In this document: positions 47,586-56,052 of the stretch, in pieces
How the letters are laid out: the number at the start of each line of letters is the position of its first letter
Position numbering within the stretch: the first letter of the stretch is position 1
Origin: Gigaspora margarita
Taxonomy: Eukaryota > Glomeromycota > Glomeromycetes > Diversisporales > Gigasporaceae
Length of the DNA stretch: 64,000 nt
NCBI GenBank assembly: GCA_009809945.1
Contig: WTPW01001268.1
Location: forward strand, 44,958 to 108,957
Direction of reading: 5' to 3'
Notes under the pieces: model-generated
Told to the model about the DNA's origin: nothing
Databases searched by the model: none
What the model saw: the letters and a program-made list of their open reading frames with translations, nothing else
Position numbers and translations under genes: made by a program

Positions 47586-47940
47586 CGATAATAGTTGCTA
47601 CATAGTAAAGTCTAAATTTTACTATGTAAATCGATAATGTTCGCTTAAGTAAACTTGTTTGAAAGAGCAAAATACATATACACTAACTAAAATTTTTATC
47701 CAGATTGGAAAACATTTTATTATTTGACTTTTAATTTTTACGTTCAACGAAAAAATTAAAATCTTTTTAAAAAATATGTTTGACAAAAGTAAAAATTAAA
47801 AGTCAAATAATAAAAACTTCTCCAATTTAGATAATAATTTCAGAGTATATGCATTTTGTTCTCCCAAACAAGTTTACTTAGGCAAGTTTTATCTATTTAC
47901 ATAGTAAAATTTTGACTTTACTATGTGGCGACTACTTGCG
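47586..47940. mobile_element. Palindromic MITE family (AGTTGCTACATAGTAAAG), copy 1
   Basis: 355 bp and imperfectly self-complementary along its whole length. Left CGATAATAGTTGCTACATAG is inverse to right GTGGCGACTACTTGCG. The centre is two inverse AAAATTAAAAGTCAAATAAT blocks. Other copies are at 48367-48722 and 55311-55667, with half a copy inside 319-644. Confidence 0.75.
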
Positions 47941-47954
47941 ATCATTGTATATAA

Positions 47955-48046
47955 TCTGACCCAGGTCTGACCCGACCCAGGTTTTCTCTGACCCGGGTCT
48001 GACCCAACCCGCGTTTGATCTGACCCGACCTGACCCAGCTAAGACC
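47955..48046. repeat. CTGACCC-rich short tandem repeat
   Basis: Variants of TCTGACCCGACCCAGGT occur about six times in 90 bp. GC-rich against the background. Confidence 0.7.
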
Positions 48047-48339
48047 CCTACAGTACACATGGCTTAAAAATTTCTAATTTAGAAAAATTCTGGTTCCAAA
48101 GCCTCACTGCTTATAAAATGCAGTTACTGTTGTGTATAAAAATTTTTTTTAAAAATAAGTTTTTTTATTCATACCTTTTTTTTACTATATATATATTTTT
48201 TTTAGTCTTGTCATTTTACTATGTTGTCATTGGCATTGTTTTTGGAGCTTTTGGTATTGTTGGCATCATCATTGTGGAGTTATCGCCATTGTGGAGTTAT
48301 TGCCATCATGAAGCTATCACCATTGTAGAGTTAAAACGG

Positions 48340-48830
48340 CTTTGACCTGAAAGTAAGCTACCCCACAATCGACAAAAGTCGCTACATAGTAAAGTCTAAA
48401 TTTACTAAGAAAATCGATTAAAATCGCTTAAGTAAACTTATTCAGAAGGTCAAAATACACTTACCACAAAATTTTCATAAGTATTAGAGAATTTTTTATT
48501 AATTGACTTTTGATTTTTAAGTTCGACGGAAAAATTAAATTTTTTTAAAAAAATATATTCGACGAACGTAAAAATTAAAAGTTAAATAATAAAAAATTCT
48601 TCAATTTTAATAAAAATTTCAGAGTATATATATTTTGGTATTCCAAACAAGTTTACTTAATCAATAATTATCGATTAATATAGTAGAATTTAGACTTTAC
48701 TAGGTAGCAACTATCTGCGATTAACTAATAATCGATTTTACTTCAATATTATTGGCTGTCTATACTATATATATAGGACGTGAGAGATGGGCGACCCCCT
48801 AGAAAATTATGTGATTTACTGCACTTTTCT
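48340..48830. repeat. Larger repeat containing palindromic MITE copy 2; holds the empty site of the LINE
   Basis: The MITE spans 48367-48722. Homology with 55290-55695 and then 59174-59270 continues through GATTTTACTTCAATATT (48734-48750), ATTGGCT and GACGTGAGAGATGGGCGACC to TTACTGCACTT. The region is therefore the uninterrupted paralogue of the site where the LINE at 55696-59156 inserted. Confidence 0.8.
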
Positions 48831-49489
48831 TAAAGGAATCGTTTGTTAGGTTTTTAAGGTTAGGATTAGTGTTTAAATGGCTTGGATTGTTGAATTGATA
48901 GGATAAAATGCTAATATTATTTATAGTAATAAAATAAGGTATAAACCCCTAGTTACAAAAGAAGCATAGAAGAATTTGGTCAAAGTTTTAGAGCTTTTTA
49001 GTTACTATAGGTTTGTATTCTGTTCTATGCATTCTATTTTTTTAATTATTAAACAAAAGACTAATTTTGGCTTGTTTTAAAACTTATTAAGATAATGATT
49101 AAAAATAATTATAAATTAGATAGATTTAGAGCCAAAGTATAGGCTATAGATATGCTTTTTTTAAAGCAGGCTTTGGGTCCATCTATATGTCTCCCATGCA
49201 GCTCAAATTTTTAAAAATTGATATATTAAACTTTATATATTTTTTAAACTAATATATAGATATTTTACGCTGAGTCCAATTGACAGACGTAACTTATTTA
49301 TGTATTATTTTTAAATATATTCAAGTTATAATATATATTATATATGTATATTATTCAAATAATAANTAATAAAATGTAATTTAATTTTAAGATTGTTAGT
49401 TTTTGCTATATATTATGAGAAACAAATTATTCATTTTCCATTTTTGGTTCAAACCAAAAATTTTTTTTTGAGATTTTTTTTTCAAGTTG
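48831..49489. other. Non-coding; nothing recognised
   Basis: AT-rich, with one ambiguous base. No feature supported. Confidence 0.4.
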
Positions 49490-49692
49490 ACGGGAGTGAT
49501 TGATTAAAATGTATGACTGCTCAAAATAATTGATTAAGATCTTGTGATCGATCAAAATTCTATGATCGATCAAAATTCTATGATCGATTAAGATTCTATG
49601 ATCGATCATGCTTGAGCAGAATTTCAAGTTCGGTCATGATCAATTTGACCGAGCGATCGATCATTTTATGACCGATCTCCATCTCTAATTTT
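49490..49692. repeat. GATCGATCA array with four 18-bp units
   Basis: Four 18-bp tandem units TCTATGATCGATCAAAAT (variants) start at 49541, 49559, 49577 and 49595, then inverted GATCGATCATTTTATGACC. The right end GGTC..ATCTCCATCTCTA matches the left end of the element at 47194. The IDHRIL-repeat frame on the minus strand is a by-product of the repeat. Confidence 0.65.
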
Positions 49693-50059
49693 AGATATGA
49701 TGATACACAATTTAGTTTAACAAACTGATATGGATGCCAGGTTATCATATATAAAGCTAAAAATACAAGGTATATCATTTTTTTTGACTGTTTAATTTTA
49801 TATTGTGAATTCGCGCACACAAATTCATTATATCAATACAGAATTCTAAAATATTCATAAATTATAATAATTTATTTTGGCATTTAAAATTTCAGCATTC
49901 CTATTAGAGCGCAAATTTTTTGATAATGCTTGCCAAAGGATAAAGATATTTTAGCCATCATACTTGGAACATTAAATTTGCACGCGGAGAGGAAATATTA
50001 TCAGGAAAATTACCACTTATACATAATATAAACATGTCCAAGTGGTTTACATAGTTTGT

Positions 50060-50800
50060 CAGATTTTATTTATCTTTACTAATTTTGATTCAAAAGGCTT
50101 TGACAAAACTCAAGTTCTTTAGAGAAGGCTTAAAGGTATTTCAAAAACTAATTTGAATGTGGAGATATTAGAATATAATGCAAAAGAAATTCAGAATAAT
50201 GATTTGCTTGATATTATAATGAGATGGTGTGTTATTGATACTTATCAGAGAAGTCGCATTATAATTGATATTGGAGAAGAGTCTTTTAGTTGGAATGATC
50301 TCAAAGGATTGTAAGTATGAAGTTCATTTTAAAAGAAAAATATTCATAAATAAACTTACTAAAGTTCATTTTAAACTCTGCATTTGCAACTTCCATGTTA
50401 CAGTTCAAGAATTACTACCGAATATTATCTCATATTCAATGTGATAAAGATTATAACTAAACAAATTTATTAGATTTACAAGAATGCAGAATGCAATAAA
50501 AACATTTGTCTAATTATGATAAATTGAGTAAAAGATGCAGAACGTGCTATCGAAACAATTATAAATATGGATGATGAAGAAACAGTTCACCAAAGAAAAT
50601 ATTATATTGTATTTAAACGTTTTGGAAATGTCTTGGCAGATGTAAAAGAATTTACTAAGAATGTATCAATGCTTAAGAGTTATAAAAAAATAATTATGTA
50701 GAATTAACAGAAAAATATTCTAAAATAGTCGATAAATCTCTAAAAGAGATTGAAGAGTATGTAGATCTATTCAAAAATTCAAAAATATGATATTAATTTT
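50060..50800 (+). pseudogene. N-terminal helical domain remnant of a kinase-type gene
   Basis: Plus-strand coding text: 50115-50300 reads LNVEILEYNAKEIQNNDLLD, then MRWCVIDTYQRSRIIIDIG. 50525-50790, with one frameshift near 50690, reads VKDAERAIETIINM, KYYIVFKRFGNVLADVKEFT and KYSKIVDKSLKEIEEY. The second block matches the helical pattern of exon 1 of the pseudokinase genes (VKDAE..I..L, YY..F.RF..VL.DVK.F...VS.L), so an MLKL-N-terminal-like four-helix domain is likely. Stops and frame changes indicate a pseudogene. The zinc-ribbon/kinase module follows at 51450, after a retroposon. Confidence 0.5.
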
Positions 50801-50817
50801 AATTTTTATGTCCTGCG

Positions 50818-51440
50818 GGTCGATAGCGTAGTGGTTGCGCTCCCAGGACAATAACTGTTTTAAGCGCAAGATTGCCAGTTCAGTCCTATGAACGGCTAAA
50901 TTAACTACACACGATCATGTGACGGACGACTTGAATTAGGATGCTAGGACCACGTTTGGACAGCTCAGCCACATCTTATAACGATCCAGCCCATTGACGA
51001 TAGGACCAGTGGAAGTCAAACCCGTATTGACAGTCAGGGCTCTACATGGGAGTCGAGATGCCGGTGCAACTTCTTACAGATAAGTAGCGAAGCAAGGTCT
51101 GGTCTAGATGGATATAGGTGGAACTGAAACACCGCTAGAAAACAGGGACCTGGGACATCAAACGACGGACGCACCCCAGCCGAACTCAGATTTGCCAGGG
51201 CTAGCTGTGCGGACCAAGGATCAATGCGCCTTAAACGGAGCACTATAAGTGTATACAATTGTTGGGTTGAATAGTTAGTGGTAGTGGTTTAAGGAATATG
51301 CCCTTACCACAGAGTTGGTTTGGATACAGCCTAACCACAAGTGGAAGCCTCGGTAACTGCGCCCTATTAACGTAAAAACATTTGGTCTAACATTTGGTGG
51401 TGTATATCGTTGGAATTAGAAGTGAAAGGAAAAAAAAAAT
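50818..51440 (+). mobile_element. tRNA-headed retroposon, ~620 bp
   Basis: Begins GGGTCGATAGCGTAGTGGTT, tRNA-like with an A box. About 45 bp further on is AGTTCAGTCCT, a fair B box. The body is GC-balanced and unlike its surroundings, and the 3' end is GGAAAAAAAAAA. Flanks AATTTTAATTTTTATG and AATTTTAAATTTTATTG may be a degenerate target duplication. It shares only the GGTAGTGGTTTA-like phrase with the retroposon at 22029. The apparent frame 51258-51034 on the minus strand is not supported. Confidence 0.6.
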
Positions 51441-51449
51441 TTTAAATTT

Positions 51450-52915
51450 TATTGATTTATTACTGATATAACACTGGTGTCGCATATATAACCCTCAGAG
51501 AACAACACAAGGATGAACAAGTGGAAATAAGGATATCGATAATTGCATTAAAGAATTTTAACTTAAAGCTACATCTTATGAAGATGCAATCGAATGGATT
51601 CCTTTTAATAAATTAGATAATATTAAAAAGATTGGTGATAGGTTTTTAGCAACCTGGTTAGATGGAATACGATATCTCGAAAATTTTAAATGAAAATGAA
51701 GATGATGAATATAAACAGACATGCACAACATCATACCTAGTTGAGCTTAAACATTAACTAGTTCACCAAATTTATTAGAAATGTTAAAAGAAGTAAGTAG
51801 AATATTTAAATTACTATTGTATGGTACTGCTATATATTGCTTTATTTAATTTATATTTTATTTGTTAAGTTTAAAGATTGTGTATAATTGAAGAATAGTG
51901 AACTTAAAGTTTGTGGACTAATTCAAGATACTGCAACAAATGAATATATAATACAGTAGTATTTGATCAATTTAGTTCTAAAAGAGATGAAAGATATAGC
52001 AATGTGCAAATTGCAACTGATATTATACAGATTTCGTTTGGTGTCAAATATGTGACCCTTATAAAACAACACAAGGATGGGCAAGGATGTCGATAATTGT
52101 ATTCATGAATTTCAACTTAAAGCCACATCGTATGAAGATCTAATCGAATGGATTCCTTTTAATAAATTAGATAATTTTCAAAAGATTGGTGATAGAATTT
52201 TGCAACCTGGGTAGATGGAATACGATATCTGGAAAAAGATAAAAATGAAAATAATGAAGATGAATATAAACAGTCATATACAACAACACACCTAGTGGAG
52301 CTTAAAAAATCAACAAATTCACTAAATTTATTAGATGCATTAAAAGAAGTTTATATTATTTATTACATATAATTGTTAATTTAATTGATAACATCTTTAT
52401 ATAAACTCTATTATATTTTTTAAAAAATCATGTGCAATTAGACGATAAAAATATCTAAGAATTAACTCAAAACACAACCTAAAATGAATATATATTGGTA
52501 TTTGATGAATTTAAATCAATATGTAGAGTATGGATGGGAAATTGTATGATTTGTAACCGATATAACACATCTAAAGCTTGGTGTCATACATGTAGCCTTC
52601 AGAGAACAATACAAGGATGGACAAGTGGAAATAAGGATGTCAATGATTGCATCAAAGAATTTCAACTTAAAAGATAATCTTATGAAGATGTAATCGAATG
52701 GATTCCTTTCAATAAATTAGATACTATTGAAAAGATCAATGATAGATATTTTGCAACTTGGTTAGATGGAATACGATATGTAAATTATAATGAAGATGAT
52801 GAATACGGATATTAATATACTCAGTCACATACACCATCATGCCTAGTGGAGCTTAAAACATTAACTAGTTCACCAAATTTATTAGATACATTAAAAGAAG
52901 TAAGTTTATATTATT
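51450..52915 (+). pseudogene. Three tandem zinc-ribbon + kinase N-lobe modules
   Basis: The same module occurs three times, with the marker GAACAACACAAGGATG (or variant) at 51497, 52063 and 52602, about 550 bp apart. The best preserved, unit 3 (52440-52905), reads CMICNRYNTSKAWCHTC (zinc ribbon), GWTSGNKDVNDCIKEFQLK, YEDVIEWIPFNKLDTIEKI, ATWLDGIRY, then LVELKTLTSSPNLLDTLKEV. This is the start of a Glomeromycotina-type tyrosine-kinase-like domain, with LVELK holding the VAIK lysine. In all three units the glycine-rich loop between the isoleucine-Gly and the ATWLDG segment is missing (KIGDRFLATW; KIGDRILQP; KINDRYFATW). Each unit carries stops or indels. None continues into a C-lobe. Confidence 0.65.
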
Positions 52916-53232
52916 TATTAGCATAGCAAACTTTATTGTGATTGGCGGATTTTTGTAGATTATCTTGTTATACTAAAGTCTTATTAAAGTAATGATTTTT
53001 TGTCACGATGATCACGAGATTGAATTCGTAGCCACGAATACGTATTCACAGTTGTGGTATAAAAATTTAGAAACTATACCTTTTTCTCTACAAGATGTTA
53101 AAGTAATTTGGTAATCGGCGAGGTAATTCGAAAGTTAAATAAGAGCTACTTTTTGAGTATTCTAAAACTTTCTATTTAGTTTGTAATCTGTTTAAACTAT
53201 ACGATTTAACTGTCTTTTTTTTTTTTTTTTTT
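52916..53232. other. Non-coding, ending in a T run at the gap
   Basis: No gene seen. Positions 53217-53232 are a T homopolymer running into the gap. Confidence 0.5.
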
Positions 53233-53767
53233 NNNNNNNNNNNNNNNNNNNNNNNNNNNNNNNNNNNNNNNNNNNNNNNNNNNNNNNNNNNNNNNNNNNN
53301 NNNNNNNNNNNNNNNNNNNNNNNNNNNNNNNNNNNNNNNNNNNNNNNNNNNNNNNNNNNNNNNNNNNNNNNNNNNNNNNNNNNNNNNNNNNNNNNNNNNN
53401 NNNNNNNNNNNNNNNNNNNNNNNNNNNNNNNNNNNNNNNNNNNNNNNNNNNNNNNNNNNNNNNNNNNNNNNNNNNNNNNNNNNNNNNNNNNNNNNNNNNN
53501 NNNNNNNNNNNNNNNNNNNNNNNNNNNNNNNNNNNNNNNNNNNNNNNNNNNNNNNNNNNNNNNNNNNNNNNNNNNNNNNNNNNNNNNNNNNNNNNNNNNN
53601 NNNNNNNNNNNNNNNNNNNNNNNNNNNNNNNNNNNNNNNNNNNNNNNNNNNNNNNNNNNNNNNNNNNNNNNNNNNNNNNNNNNNNNNNNNNNNNNNNNNN
53701 NNNNNNNNNNNNNNNNNNNNNNNNNNNNNNNNNNNNNNNNNNNNNNNNNNNNNNNNNNNNNNNNNNN
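53233..53767. other. Assembly gap (535 N)
   Basis: Continuous N. Bordered by poly(T) on the left and poly(A) on the right (53768-53780). Confidence 0.99.
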
Positions 53768-54299
53768 AAAAAAAAAAAAAACCTGCATTAGTAGAAAATG
53801 ATCAACAGATCATTGGGGGCACATAGATGCACGCACCGGTTACTTCAAAAAATTCCGGATCATGCACCGTTTGTTGCACTGGCCCAATTTTAAAATACCG
53901 GTATATGCAATATAAAAAACGGTAGATCCGGATTTTTATCATGCTATTTTATACACTGGTAGGGTTATATTTTCAAATCATGACCTTCAAACTTCAGCAT
54001 CATCCGCAACATTTAGAAAAAGATTTGTATATATCGTTAGAATAGATAAAATTTATTGATTTCACAATAATAAACTTGACTATTTCTTCTTTATGGGAGA
54101 TTATAAAAGTATTAAGGGCATTCTTGTACACATAATATGTTTTTTAATGCTTAAGTAAAACTTTAAAAACCAATTTTAATATTATATACCATTGTTATAG
54201 TGTTGTTATTCTATGATAATCTCGCAATTTGATTGGCCGATCGACCAATAAAATCATGAGATGATCAACAAAATCTAACCAATCACAATAAAAGTTCAC
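53768..54299. other. Non-coding after the gap
   Basis: Begins with the A tract. 53810-53950 has CACCGGTTACTT, ATTCCGGATCATGCACCG and ACCGGTATATG-type words that are partly inverted. No gene recognised. Confidence 0.4.
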
Positions 54300-54495
54300 T
54301 ATGCTTTATTTATTACATATAATAGTCTATTTAATTAATAATATTTACATAAATTTTACTTATATTTTGTTAGTTTAAAAATCATATGCAATTAGAGGGT
54401 ATATTAAAGAATCGAAGTGTATATGGATTAACTCGAAACATAACTACAAATGAATATATGATAAGTATATTAATAACTTAATCTTATTGATATCG
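54300..54495 (+). pseudogene. Start of a fourth kinase N-lobe module, truncated
   Basis: Aligns with 52360-52500 (intron end ATTTATTACATATAAT, then ATCATATGCAATTAGA, then coding text for YGLTRNITTNEYM). It stops before the zinc ribbon. It shows the tandem array extended across the gap before being cut. Confidence 0.5.
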
Positions 54496-54777
54496 ATATA
54501 TTTGTTTGTCTAAAGTCTGCGAATAACTGTGAATTGATGATCAATTATGCGGATAGTTGCGAATAAGGATTTGTGGAGACCTCGGGGCTAAAGCCTCGCC
54601 CCCACCTGTCATGAACATTATTACACCCTTATTCACCCTAGTTCTTCTCTCCCCTTACTAGGTAACTAGTGGAGTAATAGCAACCTGCCAACGCCATTGC
54701 AGGTTAAAAGAGAACAATTTGGCCAGCGTGTCCACATCCCGAGGCCGATACAATACATTATAGTTATTGTATGGGTT
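54496..54777. other. GC-richer unassigned segment
   Basis: Contains GGAGACCTCGGGGCTAAAGC and ATCCCGAGGCC, partly inverse, and a CCTCGGGGC/GCCTCGCCCCC pairing around 54573-54602. The right end TATAGTTATTGTATGGGTTG is homologous (inverted) to 59695-59725. Identity unknown. Confidence 0.4.
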
Positions 54778-54785
54778 GTAGTGAA

Positions 54786-55211
54786 TAGGGTTGGTAAAAG
54801 TTCTAGGTTCAGAACCTAAAACCTAGTTTTTGGAACCTAGTTTTTAAAAACTAGGTTCCAATTTTGGAACCTAGGTTTTTAGGTTTATGATAGGTTTTTA
54901 GGTTCATAGTAGGTTCTTAGGTTCTTAGGTTTGTTTTTGAAATCATTTAATATAATAAATATAATAACATTATAAATAAAAGATGACTAACTAAAGAGCC
55001 AATTAATAACTTATTGCATCAATACAAAAATATAAATTAATTTTATATTTCTGATTATATTTTAAAAGAACTAGGTTCAGGAACCAGGTTTGGGAACCAG
55101 GTTTTAAAGCCAGGTTTTGGAACTTTTTAAAAATTAGGTTCTTAGGTTTTTGAAATGGAACATAAAGGTTCCAAACCAAAAACCAAACCTAAACCAACCT
55201 AATTATCCCTA
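54786..55211. mobile_element. GGTTC-repeat MITE, complete copy
   Basis: Starts TAGGGTTGGTAAAAGTTCTA and ends CAACCTAATTATCCCTA. Both arms are arrays of AACCTAGGTTTT, GGAACC and GGTTCTTAGG, with an unstructured AT interior (about 54935-55070). No coding. Confidence 0.7.
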
Positions 55212-55310
55212 GTCCTGACCCCCCCTAGTGATAGAACTATTGACCAATCAAATTTTATAATTTTTAAAAAAACTCAAAAACGTCTTTGATCTAAAAATAA
55301 GCTACTCTAC

Positions 55311-55667
55311 ACTTGACAAAAGTCGCTACATAATAAAGTCTAAATTTTACTAAGTAAATCGATTAAAATCGCTTAAGTAAACTGATTCAAAAGGTCAAAA
55401 TACACGTACTTTAAAATTTTTATAAATATTAGAGAATTTTTTATTAATTGATTTTTGATTTTTACGTTCGATAGAAAAATTAAAATTTTTTAAAAAAATA
55501 TATTCGATGAACGTAAAAATTAAAAGTTAAATAATAAAAAATTCTTCAATTTTAATACATATTTCAGAGTATGTGTATTTTAGTCTTCTAAATAAGTTTA
55601 CTTAATCGATAATTATCGATTGATATAGTAGAATTTAGACTTTACTATGTAGCAACTATCTGCAATT
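55311..55667. mobile_element. Palindromic MITE family (AGTCGCTACATAATAAAG), copy 3
   Basis: Same structure as 48367-48722, which it matches closely. Its right flank, the larger repeat, is interrupted at 55695 by the LINE. Confidence 0.75.
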
Positions 55668-55727
55668 AACTAAAAATCGATTTTACTTCAATATTTTTTT
55701 TTTTAACTTTGGCAACCACGCGTTAAC

Positions 55728-55733
55728 TTTATT
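55728..55733 (-). terminator. Polyadenylation signal AATAAA
   Basis: AATAAA on the minus strand, about 23 bases upstream of the short A tail at 55704-55696. Its position fits use as the signal that ended the read-through LINE transcript. Confidence 0.65.
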
Positions 55734-55776
55734 AAATAGATTTCATTATTATACAACAATGACTATTAACAACATG

Positions 55777-55938
55777 TTAAGCATAAACCCAGCCTTCTTT
55801 AAATTCGATGACCCATGTTTGGTTGTCGCACTGATGTTTGCCATCTATGTCCACATACGTTATAACACGTATTTCAGACATAGATATAGCTTGGTACTCA
55901 GCTACCGTGTCAATGATTACCCTACATCTTGCTGCCTT
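55777..55938 (-). pseudogene. Captured terminal exon of an unidentified gene (53 codons)
   Basis: Directly after a TAG that could be an AG splice acceptor (TTTGTAAATAG), one frame is open for 53 codons and ends TAA at 55777. It starts KAARCRVIIDTVAEYQ, includes SEIRVITYVDIDGKHQCDNQ and ends FKEGWVYA. The composition (balanced, with Trp, Cys, Asp) is protein-like and unlike shadow ORFs of the region. An AATAAA follows 44 bases after the stop. I do not recognise the protein. It is read as the last exon of a gene into whose final intron the parent LINE had inserted. Confidence 0.6.
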
Positions 55939-56052
55939 CTATTTACAAATGTTTCTAAAACTATTACTATATCTATATATAATATATTTTCTAAATATAA
56001 TCTTAATTAAAAAGAAAAGGTTTTTTTTTTTTTTTTTTTTTTTCCTCCTTTT

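Larger units (their letters stand above)
55705..56020 (-). other. 3'-transduced segment downstream of the LINE poly(A)
   Basis: Lies between the LINE's internal A tract and the terminal A tail, inside the target duplication. It therefore moved with the LINE. On the minus strand AATAAA sits at 55733-55728, about 23 bases before the A tail. It is not LINE-like in sequence and not repeated elsewhere in the window. Confidence 0.8.

Noticed and set aside
49427-49627. Small protein with repeated IDHRIL
   Set aside because: Direct translation of an 18-bp tandem DNA repeat.
53192-53788. 198-codon minus-strand frame
   Set aside because: Almost entirely N from the assembly gap, flanked by poly(A)/poly(T).
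54786-55211. LTR of a retrotransposon
   Set aside because: Ends are inverted TAGGG../..CCCTA, not TG..CA, and the related copy at 59276-59601 lacks internal LTR-element genes between them.
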